Assembly: GCA_020053355.1 (NCBI GenBank)
Contig: JAGVNI010000017.1
Coordinates: forward strand, 1-64,000
Length of the DNA: 64,000 nt
Direction of reading: 5' to 3'
Origin: an archaeon
Lineage (GTDB): Archaea > Micrarchaeota > Micrarchaeia > Anstonellales > Bilamarchaeaceae
In this document: positions 44,953-53,714 of the stretch, piece by piece
Numbering within the stretch: position 1 is the stretch's first letter
How the letters are laid out: each line of letters starts with the position of its first letter
Notes under the pieces: generated by a model
Told to the model about the DNA's origin: nothing
Seen by the model: only the letters and a program-made list of their open reading frames with translations
Database searches by the model: none
Position numbers and translations under genes: made by a program

Positions 44953-45816
44953 ATGAGATACGCGATATCGCTCATCCTGCTCGGACTGCTCATCGCCGGC
45001 TGCGTACAGCCTCCGCAAGGGATTGGAAACAACACCACCAACGGAACGGTAACGCCGCCAGCCAACAACACCACGGCTGTTCCGCCGGGCTACGAGGTCG
45101 CGGACTACTGCCAGAAAGACAGCGACTGCGTGCGGAAAAACAGCTGCTGCGACTGCGGGCTCGGCGAGTTTGTCAACAAATACAACCAGCAGCCGGAATG
45201 CCCGCCAAACGAGCCGAGGTGCGCGTGCGCCATAAGGCTTTCGCATGGGGAGTGCAATGCGAGCAAGTGCGTTGCGGTCGCAGGTGTTGCGACAGAACCC
45301 CCGCCTCAGGAAGCCGGCCTTTCATTCAACTACAGCCAGGGCGAATGCGGCAGCGAGGTTGCCCCGGAGAGGACGGATACGGAAAACGGGATAACATTCA
45401 TTGGAGCGGTCGGAGGCGGAAGCGTCTGCAGGATTGCTGTGGCAGAACTCATCCAGGCTGATGGGCATTACGCATTGAACATCTCCACCAGGGCTATACC
45501 CGGCGTCGCGGCATGCATCAAGTGCATGGGCGCAATCCCATTTGTTGCGAACATTTCGGGATACAACGGCCAGGTCGACGTATATTACGACGGGAGGAAG
45601 GTGTTCCCGACGGATTCGTCCGGTTTCTGCGGGACTTCGACGAACGGGGCATGCTCACAGGATTCTGACTGCATAACCGGAGGGTGCTCATCCCAGGTGT
45701 GCCAGGCTGCTTCTGAGCCTGCGGCCATCACAGATTGCATGTACAGAGAATGCTATAACGCCCAGGCATACGGCGTGAGCTGCGGCTGCTCATCCGGGAA
45801 ATGCCGGTGGCAATAG
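44953..45816 (+). CDS. Cysteine-rich lipoprotein with C-terminal eight-cysteine-type cluster
   Basis: 287 residues from ATG 44953 (the frame opens at TTG 44935). Signal ends in the lipobox LIAGCVQPP. A Thr/Pro/Asn spacer is followed by a first Cys cluster (DYCQKDSDCVRKNSCCDCGL, CPPNEPRCACAI) and a middle beta domain (about 120-225). The C-terminal cluster ACSQDSDCITGGCSSQVCQA plus TDCMYRECY...SCGCSSGKC has the layout of eight-cysteine-cluster domains found in secreted archaeal proteins. Likely disulphide-stabilised and outside the cell. Function unknown. Confidence 0.83.
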   Translation: MRYAISLILLGLLIAGCVQPPQGIGNNTTNGTVTPPANNTTAVPPGYEVADYCQKDSDCVRKNSCCDCGLGEFVNKYNQQPECPPNEPRCACAIRLSHGECNASKCVAVAGVATEPPPQEAGLSFNYSQGECGSEVAPERTDTENGITFIGAVGGGSVCRIAVAELIQADGHYALNISTRAIPGVAACIKCMGAIPFVANISGYNGQVDVYYDGRKVFPTDSSGFCGTSTNGACSQDSDCITGGCSSQVCQAASEPAAITDCMYRECYNAQAYGVSCGCSSGKCRWQ

Positions 45817-45895
45817 CATTTTAAGGACTTCCCAGATTCAATAGTACGAAACCGGAGACCCGAAACTGATGACCTCAGTGCGGAGAACCGGTCAT

Positions 45896-46016
45896 CCCGT
45901 CGTAGCTCAACGGTAGAGCGGTCGGCTGTAGTTTTGATTTGCTCGGTTTTTACGAGTTGAATCTACTGTCCCTAGTAGATACCGACAGGTTGCTTGTTCA
46001 AATCAGGCCGACGGGA
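45896..46016 (+). tRNA. tRNA-Tyr (GUA) with intron
   Basis: Acceptor stem CCCGTCG (45896-45902) pairs with CGACGGG (46009-46015), discriminator A. D arm GCTC...GAGC, anticodon stem GTCGG/CCGAC with anticodon GTA at 45928-45930, T loop TTCAAAT with a five-pair stem. C1-G72 is the archaeal tyrosine identity pair. A 49-nt intron (about 45932-45980) lies after position 37 and folds into two hairpins (CTCG...CGAG, ATCTAC...GTAGAT). CCA is not encoded. T-rich sequence follows. Confidence 0.93.
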
Positions 46017-46045
46017 TTCGTCTTCTTTTTCTAGGCCTGAAGGAG

Positions 46046-46405
46046 TTATTCCTTAACGACCTTCAGTTTGGCGTAAGTCTTGTAATCAGTCTCGATAATC
46101 TCGGTCCTGTAGCCAAAAGCCTGGACTAAGTTCATGCCGGTCTTGACTTGGGTGCCGAGCCGGTATTCCATGCCGACGCCAAGCCCGGACCAGACACAGA
46201 CCGCGCCCTGACGGCAGGGCGAGTAGATGAAATCGGTTATCCGCACTTCAAGCCCGTCAGGCTCGATTATCGCGCTCTGGTTTTCGTGCAGGGTGAACTC
46301 TTCGCCAAGCCCCACATGGAGCGTCCCATTCATTGCAGGAGGGGATGCGCACCCGGACATGACCAACGCACCCAGGATAAGGGATAGCAATGCGAGCCTT
46401 TTCAT
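46046..46405 (-). CDS. Small putative lipoprotein, unknown
   Basis: 119 residues. Signal with lipobox VMSGCASPP. The mature part is a small beta domain with VGLGEEFTLHENQSAIIEPD, ITDFIYSPCRQGAVCVWSGL (two Cys flanking a short loop, with a W-S-G motif that recurs in small secreted archaeal and bacterial proteins), then KLKVVKE at the end. It faces the tRNA-Tyr gene. Function unknown. Confidence 0.8.
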   Translation of the reverse strand: MKRLALLSLILGALVMSGCASPPAMNGTLHVGLGEEFTLHENQSAIIEPDGLEVRITDFIYSPCRQGAVCVWSGLGVGMEYRLGTQVKTGMNLVQAFGYRTEIIETDYKTYAKLKVVKE

Positions 46406-46517
46406 GATGCCGATTCCTTCTCAAGGGTTATATATGCATTATATTTTTATCATCATTATCTAACCTCTTTTTACCACTATTAATAAAAAGCCTTCCGTAC
46501 CCGTATTGGACGATATC

Positions 46518-46910
46518 ATGGTCTCTATGTTCGGTCAAACTGCGGCAGGCTGGAAAGAGCTGAGGAACATTAACGTGGAAAAGAAGGTCGTGCTCAAGGC
46601 GGACAGCGACACCATCTGTTCTCTCGGCCAGTGCGAGCGGCTGAAACTCAGGATTTTCTGCGAGCAGGGAAGCTCGTTCATCCTCCACCTGGAAAATCGG
46701 GACAGCGATAATCCCACGAGGGACGATGGGCAGGCGGGAATCGTCTCAATACGGGTACCGAAGGAAAAGCTCCTGGACTGCCTCGAGAAAAACCTCGAGG
46801 TCATTTTCTGGGACAATGACACCCGCCAAGGAGTGGCTTTCCTGGCTAAGGCGGTAACCAGCGACAAATGGTTCGGCGACAGGCAGCTCCTGTGCGAGCC
46901 CTTGCAGTGA
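46518..46910 (+). CDS. Unknown cytosolic protein, 130 residues
   Basis: Starts at ATG 46518 with TATA-like ATTAATAAAAAG about 35 nt upstream. Predicted alpha/beta: WKELRNINVEKKVVLKADSD, LKLRIFCEQGSSFILHLENR, GIVSIRVPKEKLLDCLEKNL, EVIFWDNDTRQGVAFLAKAV. No signal peptide or metal motif. Family not recognised. It converges on the EEP nuclease gene with one base between stops. Confidence 0.68.
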   Translation: MVSMFGQTAAGWKELRNINVEKKVVLKADSDTICSLGQCERLKLRIFCEQGSSFILHLENRDSDNPTRDDGQAGIVSIRVPKEKLLDCLEKNLEVIFWDNDTRQGVAFLAKAVTSDKWFGDRQLLCEPLQ

Positions 46911-46911
46911 G

Positions 46912-47904
46912 TCATCGCGCGGAATCCAAGCCAACCCATACGGGGTAATGGTCGGAAACGTCTTCTGAAGCGCTCTGGTTCAGGCCGTACTCATTGTCGA
47001 ATCGAAAGATGCCCCAGGACCCGCCATACTCCGCTTGCGCAGTCCCTGCAAGGATTATCCGGTCATACGCGCAATCAGTGGACTTTACCGTGGTGTCGGC
47101 ACTGTCCGGAACGACCCATTGGAATGAGGAATTGCGGAGGGCAAGCGATGCGGCTTCGGATGCCGAGAGGTATGAACAATCAGCGTTCATGTCCCCAAGT
47201 ATTATGAAATCAGTCTCGTTGCCATAGCGGGCGCGGGCCGAATCAAGCGCGAGTGGCAGGCTTGACAGCTCCTGCGGCGTCCCGTCCGGCTCGGTGTGGA
47301 TTGTGATTAAGGTGAAATCGAACGAAGGGTCGTTTGCAGCCTGGAATCTTGCGATGAAGGGCTCCCTCTGGAACAAATCCGCGGTGCTTCCCTCCGGCGG
47401 GTCGGTGAATGTGAAGTTCGAGCCGGCCAAGAGGCGTATCGTATCAGTGTTATAGATGAAAGCGTAGTTCTCCTTGCTGGATGTGCGGCCGAGGCGCGGG
47501 CTCATTGTCGCCGCGTATTTCGGGCCGGGAAGCATATTGATGCGCTCGAGATAGATGGGGAGGGTCGTTTCGGTGTCATCGCGGAACTCCTGGACTGCCA
47601 GGATGTCGAAATTGCGGGCGGTTTTCGCAAGGACGTCCATGACCTCCGGCTTCGACCGTTTCGACTCCCCGAAAACCTGGATGTTGAATGTCGCTATCCG
47701 GATAGACAGGTTTGTTTGCCCGGGCGGGGTTTGCGGCTCATCTATCTGAGGAATCGTGCTGTTTTGGGTATTGTTCTCCGTAGGGACGACCGGGGGTTTG
47801 GATTGCTCTGGCGGCCAAACGCCGGGTAAAAGCACTACGGCAACCAGCGCCAGGACCAGCAACCCAATCATCAGGGCATAAACGCGCTTGCGCCTTCGTC
47901 CCAT
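46912..47904 (-). CDS. Membrane-anchored EEP-family nuclease
   Basis: 330 residues from ATG 47904. A basic N-terminus (MGRRRKRV) and one membrane helix (ALMIGLLVLALVAVVLLPGV) are followed by a Thr/Asn/Pro spacer and an endonuclease/exonuclease/phosphatase domain. Catalytic motifs: IATFNIQVFG, DILAVQEF (Glu), LGDMNADCSYL (Asp/Asn) and SDHYPVWVG (Asp-His). Most like extracellular DNase I-type members. The orientation (positive inside) puts the nuclease outside the cell. The start lies two bases from the stop of the lpd-like gene, so both are one operon. Confidence 0.88.
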   Translation of the reverse strand: MGRRRKRVYALMIGLLVLALVAVVLLPGVWPPEQSKPPVVPTENNTQNSTIPQIDEPQTPPGQTNLSIRIATFNIQVFGESKRSKPEVMDVLAKTARNFDILAVQEFRDDTETTLPIYLERINMLPGPKYAATMSPRLGRTSSKENYAFIYNTDTIRLLAGSNFTFTDPPEGSTADLFQREPFIARFQAANDPSFDFTLITIHTEPDGTPQELSSLPLALDSARARYGNETDFIILGDMNADCSYLSASEAASLALRNSSFQWVVPDSADTTVKSTDCAYDRIILAGTAQAEYGGSWGIFRFDNEYGLNQSASEDVSDHYPVWVGLDSAR

Positions 47905-47906
47905 CC

Positions 47907-49271
47907 CTACACCGAGCCTGCGCCCCTCTGCACCACTTCGCTGAGGGCCGGGTGGATATGGACCGTGTTGATTATGTCGTTCACATGGCACTTGCCGGCC
48001 TTCATGGATACTAGCACCTCATGAAGGAGGGTGGACGCTTCGGGCCCGATGATATGGCAGCCGAGGATTTTGCCTTCATAATCCGCGATGAATTTCACGA
48101 AGCCGTCATGCTCTCCGAGCGCCTCGCCCATGCCGGTGTCCTTGTACATGTATTTCCCGACAAGGTAATCCTCGCCCTTCACTTTCAGCTCCTGCTCGGT
48201 AGCGCCCACACCCGCGACCTGCGGATGCGAGAACACGCCGTGGGGCATCGCCGTGTAATCCACCTTGTGGCGATGGTCCGGCGTGAGGATGGAGATTGTC
48301 ACGTATTCCGCTTCGAGATTGGCGGAATGCTTGAAAAGGTATTTTCCGGCGATATCGCCGAATGCCCATACGCCCGGCACGTTGGTCTCCATGTATTCGT
48401 TCGTCTCGATGTAGCCGTGTTTGTTAATCTTGATGCCGCATTTTTCCACCTGCAATATGTCCGAATTCGGGACGCGCCCTGTCGCTATAAGGAGGTCGGT
48501 CCCTTCGAACGCAGTCCCGTCCGCGCCATAAACCACAATGCGTTTGCTGTCCTCGCCCCCTCCGCCTTTCATCTCCGCCTTCTTCACGGCGAACGACAGG
48601 CGCACAGGGTATTCCTTGGAGAACATTTCGGTGAATTTCTGCGAAATCTCCTCGTCCTCATCAGGCAGCAATTTCACGTTGCGCTGGAGAATCTGGATTG
48701 ACGAACCCATGGAGCCGAAGAAATGCGCCAGTTCGCATGCGATGTAGCCGCCGCCGATAATGATGAGCTCTTTCGGGAGCCCCTCCGCTTTGAGGGCCTC
48801 GTCGCTCGTCATGTAAGGCACTTTGTCCAGTCCATCTATTGGCGGGATGGCAGGGCGGGTTCCGGCTGCGATGACGATTTTCTCCGATGTTATCTCGCCG
48901 CTTTTTACCTTGATGGTTTTGGGGCCGCTGAAAACGCCACGCTCCCGGAAAAGCGTGACGTTCTTGATTTTCCTCAGGTTGGCCTCGATGGAAGCGGCAT
49001 CCGCATCCACGGTGCGGGCGCGGGCCATCACTTTCTTGAAGTCAACGGAGTATCCGGTGACATTCACTCCGAATGAACCCGCCTTCTTTAACATCTGGAC
49101 GACGTCTGCGCTGTGTATCAGTATCTTGGTCGGGATGCACCCGCGGTTGAGGCATGTACCGCCCATCGGCCCTTCCTCCACTATTGCCACGCTCATGCCG
49201 CGTGCCGCCGCTGCGGCAGCTACATCCAGCCCGGAGCCTGCCCCGATGACTATAAGGTCGAATTTCTGCAT
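47907..49271 (-). CDS. lpdA: Dihydrolipoamide dehydrogenase-like flavoprotein
   Basis: 454 residues. FAD site IVIGAGSGLDVAAAAAARG, redox disulphide GGTCLNRGCIPTK, NAD site ELIIIGGGYIACELAHFFGS, second FAD block VWAFGDIAGKYLFKH and the catalytic His-Glu near the end (VHIHPALSEVV). All active-site parts of lipoamide dehydrogenase/mercuric reductase enzymes are present. No E1, E2 or lipoate gene is nearby, so the true disulphide substrate is open. Transcribed with the anchored nuclease downstream. Confidence 0.9.
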   Translation of the reverse strand: MQKFDLIVIGAGSGLDVAAAAAARGMSVAIVEEGPMGGTCLNRGCIPTKILIHSADVVQMLKKAGSFGVNVTGYSVDFKKVMARARTVDADAASIEANLRKIKNVTLFRERGVFSGPKTIKVKSGEITSEKIVIAAGTRPAIPPIDGLDKVPYMTSDEALKAEGLPKELIIIGGGYIACELAHFFGSMGSSIQILQRNVKLLPDEDEEISQKFTEMFSKEYPVRLSFAVKKAEMKGGGGEDSKRIVVYGADGTAFEGTDLLIATGRVPNSDILQVEKCGIKINKHGYIETNEYMETNVPGVWAFGDIAGKYLFKHSANLEAEYVTISILTPDHRHKVDYTAMPHGVFSHPQVAGVGATEQELKVKGEDYLVGKYMYKDTGMGEALGEHDGFVKFIADYEGKILGCHIIGPEASTLLHEVLVSMKAGKCHVNDIINTVHIHPALSEVVQRGAGSV

Positions 49272-49355
49272 GGGGGGATTTGAACGGAGAAAAATATAAG
49301 CGCTTGCGATTCCGGGAAACTTGGGTGGGCAATTCCCATAGAGGGCGGGATTGGG

Positions 49356-49925
49356 TTATCCGGGGTCGGCCTCGGATTCGCAATTGGCCCTCCATTCATC
49401 ATCCGTTATGTACGCGCACAGCGAAGAGTTAGCGCTAATCACTGCGAGCGTATCGATGCATCTGGCCCTATCATGCGAAGTCCTGTTTTCGCAGTACTCT
49501 TTTCCAAAGATTGTTAAGCAGTCGGTATAATTACGGTCTTCCAAGGCAAAGCAGACAGACACATTGCCGGTGTTTAAGGCGATGACAGTGAGGCAGTAAG
49601 GGTCTTCTTGGCAGAGGGAAGGGTCGGAGTAATAGATAGCGTAATCGGTATGACATGTCAATTGCGGGGAATAGAAATCGTGGGGTTTAACGCTGTTGCA
49701 ATCCCGGATTGCCCAATCCGGTATTTCATCGCAGACATCGGGATTTTTGAGCCTGACCGCGGCGTCTGAAACGCAATCGCTAATCCCGCACCTCTCGGTA
49801 ATGCCGGCTAGGTAGTAATTGGATAGATTGCAGTTTGACAGTTCCTTGGCGACTTCCGGAGGGTAATTAGTGCAACCGAGCAATAAAGCGCAGGAAAGGG
49901 CAAGTAAAAACATGGATTTTGCCAT
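49356..49925 (-). CDS. Cysteine-rich lipoprotein, unknown
   Basis: 189 residues from ATG 49925 (the frame opens at 50057 inside the next gene, but MAKSMFLLALSCALLLGC is the obvious signal). Lipobox LLLGCTN. About 16 cysteines occur in spaced pairs in repeats of the form NPDVCDEIPDWAIRDC, DPSLCQEDPYC, NVSVCFALEDRNYTDC, NSSLCAYI...C, a pattern of short tandem Cys-loop repeats. Likely disulphide-rich on the outer surface. Function unknown. Confidence 0.8.
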   Translation of the reverse strand: MAKSMFLLALSCALLLGCTNYPPEVAKELSNCNLSNYYLAGITERCGISDCVSDAAVRLKNPDVCDEIPDWAIRDCNSVKPHDFYSPQLTCHTDYAIYYSDPSLCQEDPYCLTVIALNTGNVSVCFALEDRNYTDCLTIFGKEYCENRTSHDRARCIDTLAVISANSSLCAYITDDEWRANCESEADPG

Positions 49926-49983
49926 GCCTTCTTGTTGCTGTAGCGAGAATAAAAAGCGGGCAGACCGCACAGGAATGACGCCA

Positions 49984-51198
49984 TCAGGCCAGGAGCGCGC
50001 GAAGGAAGAACAGCGGGTCCACCAGCCGCTTATGGTTGGACGGGTTGAGAATTGCATCGCTGATCACTCCCCGCACCTCCTTGCTCCGCTTGGCCTTGCC
50101 TATCACGAGGTTCATGAGGAATTTGCTGTTAGCCATCCTCTGCATCCGGTGGTTGGTGTCTATCTCGTTCCCGATTCCGGCCCAGAGGGCTTTGGGGTAA
50201 TTGGAAAGAGAGGATTCTGTGAAATCGTTATTCTTGAACGCTTCGAGTATCGCCTGGGAGGCGCATTTCCCGCTTGTGAGCGCGTTCCCGATTCCTTCTC
50301 CCGTGAAGGGGTCTATCAGGGATGCCGCGTCTCCGACAAGGACATAGCCGTCCCCGGCGAGCTTCATCCGCTTCGATGCCAACGGGAGCAGCCAGCTCTT
50401 AATCTCCGTCGCGCGTTTCGCGTTTTGGAAGCGGGGCTTGAAGACAGGGTGGTTCTCGATGATATCCTTCATGATTGCTTGCAAATTAGCCCTCTTCTTC
50501 TTCATATCAGATACGACCATGCAGAGGCCGACATTCGCCCGTTTTCCGGGAAGCGGGAATATCCAGAAATAGCCAGGGACAGCGCTGTCGACAAAATGGA
50601 GCTCTATCTTGTCTCCCATTCCTTCGACGCCCTCATAATAGCAGCGGATGCCCGCATGCTGGTGCGATTCATCGTTGTTGTAAGCGCCGAGCTTCCTCGC
50701 TGTGATGCCTCCGACACCATCCGCGCCGACTACGACCTTTGCCCGGAACTCATGCTCCTTGCCATCGAAGTTGCCCTTGACGCCCACCACCCGGCTTCCG
50801 TCGAATAAGAGGTCAGTCGCGAAGAAGCCCTCGATGGTTTTTGCCGCCAATGACTTTGCATGCTGGAACAGGACGTTGTCGAACACCTCGCGCCTGCACA
50901 CGAAACCGGGCGCCTCCGAACCAGATGCCGAAGGAATGGGCGCGACCGTTCCGTTCGGGGAAGAGAACGTCACTCCGAACATGTCCTGGTGCTCGACCGA
51001 CTTGAATGAATCGAGAAGCCCGAGTTCGCGGAGCACGCCCACCGAGCGCCCGCTAATGCCGTCCCCGCACACCTTCTCGCGCGGGAATTTCGCCCTATCC
51101 AGCAGGAGGACCTTCTTCCCTGCCTTTGACAGGAAAGCGGTCGCGGAAGAGCCTGACGGCCCCCCGCCTATCACTATGACATCGAATTCTTCAGCCAT
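49984..51198 (-). CDS. Geranylgeranyl reductase family flavoprotein
   Basis: 404 residues. FAD-binding VIVIGGGPSGSSATAFLSKA, PREKVCGDGISGRSVGVL (family signature with Cys), VVVGADGVGGITARKLG and GDAASLIDPFTGEGIGNALT. Archaeal members saturate the isoprenoid chains of membrane lipids or of quinones. The substrate cannot be read here. Separated by about 50 bases from the divergent kinase gene. Confidence 0.92.
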   Translation of the reverse strand: MAEEFDVIVIGGGPSGSSATAFLSKAGKKVLLLDRAKFPREKVCGDGISGRSVGVLRELGLLDSFKSVEHQDMFGVTFSSPNGTVAPIPSASGSEAPGFVCRREVFDNVLFQHAKSLAAKTIEGFFATDLLFDGSRVVGVKGNFDGKEHEFRAKVVVGADGVGGITARKLGAYNNDESHQHAGIRCYYEGVEGMGDKIELHFVDSAVPGYFWIFPLPGKRANVGLCMVVSDMKKKRANLQAIMKDIIENHPVFKPRFQNAKRATEIKSWLLPLASKRMKLAGDGYVLVGDAASLIDPFTGEGIGNALTSGKCASQAILEAFKNNDFTESSLSNYPKALWAGIGNEIDTNHRMQRMANSKFLMNLVIGKAKRSKEVRGVISDAILNPSNHKRLVDPLFFLRALLA

Positions 51199-51249
51199 TG
51201 CGCATCACCGCAAAACTCGATTAATAAATCAATAGTGGTATTAGGATTT

Positions 51250-51744
51250 ATGCTTATAATCGTTTGCGGGCTTCCGGGAAGCGGCAAGACCACCCTCGCC
51301 ACCATCATCTCGAAGAAGCTCCCGGCGGCGCATGTCAGCAGCGACATAACGCGCAAGTCCATGTTCCCCGCGCCGAAATACAGCGAAGAGGAAAAAGCGG
51401 CCGTATATGGAAGGATGGCTGATGAGGTTGGCATGCTTCTTGGGCAGGGGCGGGACGTGGTGGCGGATGCGACGTTCTACCGCGCAACCGAACGCGGAAG
51501 ATTCCTGGCGGTTGCCAAAGAGGCCGGCACGGAAGCGTTCATCATCATGACAACACTTTCCGAGGAAGAGACGAGGAAACGGCTTTCCCGCAGGAAGAAA
51601 GGGGGCCCCAGCGATGCGGACTTCTCGGTTTATTTCAAGGTGAAGGGGATTTTCGAGCCGGTTACGGAGAGACACCTGGTCGTGGATTCGTCGCTGAACA
51701 ACCGCGATAAGGAAAGGGTCGTACGGGGGTTCGTTGGTCGTTGA
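51250..51744 (+). CDS. P-loop kinase (COG0645-like)
   Basis: 164 residues from ATG 51250, with TATA-like TTAATAAATC about 25 nt upstream (leaderless). Walker A LIIVCGLPGSGKTTLATI, then VSSDITRKSMF, DVVADATFYRATERGRFLA and RLSRRKKGGPSDADF (lid region). This is the predicted kinase half of proteins that in many bacteria are fused to an aminoglycoside-phosphotransferase-like domain; here that domain is encoded by the next gene, one base on. Substrate unknown. Confidence 0.85.
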   Translation: MLIIVCGLPGSGKTTLATIISKKLPAAHVSSDITRKSMFPAPKYSEEEKAAVYGRMADEVGMLLGQGRDVVADATFYRATERGRFLAVAKEAGTEAFIIMTTLSEEETRKRLSRRKKGGPSDADFSVYFKVKGIFEPVTERHLVVDSSLNNRDKERVVRGFVGR

Positions 51745-51745
51745 C

Positions 51746-52720
51746 ATGGAAAGCGGGGACATTGCAGGGCTGGCCGGATTGGTTGGGGCGGAACTTGTTG
51801 AAACGCACATCTCGTGGGTCCTGATTGGGGAAACCGAAGTCTTCAAGATAAAGAAGCCCGTGAAATTCTCGTTCCTCGATTTCTCCACGCTTTCCCGCAG
51901 GAAGTTCTTCTGCGAGGAGGAAGTGCGCCTGAACCGCCGGCTTTCCCCGGATGTCTATCTCGGCGTAGTGCCGATATCCAAGGCAGGCGGGGCTCTCGCG
52001 TTCGGCGGCAATGGCGATGCCATCGATTATGCTGTGCGGATGAAGAAACTGGACCGCGGGAAGATGATGGATAGGCTGGTCGCTGAAGGCAAGGTCACGG
52101 CTGACGATGTCAAAGGGCTCGCCATACAGGTAGCGGCGTTCCATAAGAAAGCCGAGGTCGCCGGGGGGGAGTTCGGCTCTCCAAGCCTCGTCAACTCGCA
52201 GGTAGCCGACCTGACGAATCACCGTGGAACGATAGAGAAGGCATGCGGCCTGGGGTCATGGGTGGACGAGATAGTCACGCGCTCGGAACGGTTCATCAAG
52301 AAGAACGAAAAAGTGTTCCGGAAGAGGGTGAGCGACGGAATGGTCAGGGACTGCCACGGGGACTTGCATACGAGGAATGTCTTTTTGCAAGGCGGGAAGG
52401 AAGGCACCAGGATAACTGACTGCATCGAATTCAATAGGGATTTCCGCTGCATCGACGTGGCGAGCGATGTCGCCTTCATGGCCATGGATTTGGATTACTG
52501 CGGGCGGGAGGACCTGTCCAGTGCGTTCATCGATACATACGCATCCGAAACAGGGGACTCTGAACTCGAAACCGTCCTTCCCCTATACAAATGCTACCGG
52601 GCGAACGTGCGGGCCAAGATTGCAGCCATAGGGTGGGGGATGGGCGGCGGAAAGGAGGAGGAGCGGCAGGGGATAGACAGGTATACGCTGCTTGCCGCGA
52701 AGTACGCGAAGGGGTTGTGA
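51746..52720 (+). CDS. Aminoglycoside-phosphotransferase-like kinase (COG2187-like)
   Basis: 324 residues from ATG 51746. Protein-kinase-like fold: FKIKKPVKFSFLDFSTLSRR (ATP-site Lys), CEEEVRLNRRLSPDVYLGVV, catalytic loop RDCHGDLHTRNVFLQ (HGD...N) and metal-binding ITDCIEFNRDFRCIDVASD. The signature FSFLDFSTL..R..FC..E..LNRRL is typical of COG2187. Start is one base from the stop of the P-loop kinase gene. Together they form the two halves of a usually fused protein. Confidence 0.88.
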   Translation: MESGDIAGLAGLVGAELVETHISWVLIGETEVFKIKKPVKFSFLDFSTLSRRKFFCEEEVRLNRRLSPDVYLGVVPISKAGGALAFGGNGDAIDYAVRMKKLDRGKMMDRLVAEGKVTADDVKGLAIQVAAFHKKAEVAGGEFGSPSLVNSQVADLTNHRGTIEKACGLGSWVDEIVTRSERFIKKNEKVFRKRVSDGMVRDCHGDLHTRNVFLQGGKEGTRITDCIEFNRDFRCIDVASDVAFMAMDLDYCGREDLSSAFIDTYASETGDSELETVLPLYKCYRANVRAKIAAIGWGMGGGKEEERQGIDRYTLLAAKYAKGL

Positions 52721-52721
52721 T

Positions 52722-53630
52722 ATGGCTGACGATTCGATGCGAGAGCTGGGGCGGGCCTTCCTGGTCACTTTGCTTGTGCTGGTAATCCAGCTCGCGGGAT
52801 GGCACTATTCGAACAGCCTCGCGCTCCTTGGCGACAGCGCCCATGTGTTCTCCGACCTGATAGCATTCGGCGCATCGCTCTCCGCCATATGGCTGGCAAT
52901 GCGCTCGCCGACTGCGCGCCGGACGTTCGGGTTCCATCGCGTCGAAGTATTCGCCGCGCTCTTCAACGGCATCCTGCTGGCCCTTATGGCGGTTGTCATC
53001 GCATATGAGGCATTCCAGAGGTATGGCACCGGCTATTCGGTCAGCGGCGTCCCCATGCTGTTCACATCCCTAATCGGGCTTGCCGGCAACTTATATGTCG
53101 CATACCACCTCCAGCACGAGGAGAACCTGAACACGAGAAGCGCGTTCATGCATGCCGCAGGCGATGCCTTATCCTCGGTCGGAGTCCTCCTGGGTGCAAT
53201 CATCATCATATTCACAGGCCAGTATATCGTCGATGTCGCCGTGAGCGTCCTGATTTCCGGAATCATCCTCTTCAGCGCTTACACCGTCCTGCGCGGCTCG
53301 CTTTCCATCCTCCTCGAATCGGCCCCGTACGGGGCGGAGACGCACCGGATAGAGGAATCCGTGCTTAAGGTGTCCGGCGTCCGGGGCGTCCATGACATCC
53401 ACGTATGGCGCTCATGCTCGGAGTTCGTCTTTGCAATGATGCATGTCGAAGCGGACAACATCCAGCTGATTGATGCCCGCGTCATCTCGATGCAGATCGA
53501 GGAGAAGCTCCATCATGAGTTCGGCATAACGCACTCCACAATCCAATTCGAGCCTTATGGGTGCTCGTGCGAAAGCCAGAAATCATGCAAGATGCTCGAG
53601 CACAGGAAGAGCAGGAAACACCAGCATTGA
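52722..53630 (+). CDS. Cation diffusion facilitator (CDF) metal transporter
   Basis: 302 residues from ATG 52722. Six membrane helices with metal-site pairs NSLALLGDSAHVFSDLIAF (His/Asp, helix II) and AFMHAAGDALSSVGVL (helix V), as in zinc CDF proteins. The cytosolic C-terminal domain is present (VSGVRGVHDIHVWRSCSEFV). A Cys/His-rich tail (YGCSCESQKSCKMLEHRKSR) may bind metal. It exports Zn2+ or a similar ion against protons. Start lies one base after the kinase stop; the three genes form one run. Confidence 0.93.
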   Translation: MADDSMRELGRAFLVTLLVLVIQLAGWHYSNSLALLGDSAHVFSDLIAFGASLSAIWLAMRSPTARRTFGFHRVEVFAALFNGILLALMAVVIAYEAFQRYGTGYSVSGVPMLFTSLIGLAGNLYVAYHLQHEENLNTRSAFMHAAGDALSSVGVLLGAIIIIFTGQYIVDVAVSVLISGIILFSAYTVLRGSLSILLESAPYGAETHRIEESVLKVSGVRGVHDIHVWRSCSEFVFAMMHVEADNIQLIDARVISMQIEEKLHHEFGITHSTIQFEPYGCSCESQKSCKMLEHRKSRKHQH

Positions 53631-53714
53631 CGGGGGTTTCCGCGCCGGGAAAGCCGCGCATCCGCCCAAACCGAAGATTTTTATCCTTTAAGCGCATTCC
53701 CCTTAACGATTTTC

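Noticed and set aside
45866-45895. CTGATGA resembling a box C of a C/D sRNA just before tRNA-Tyr
   Set aside because: No matching box D or D'/C' at the right spacing.
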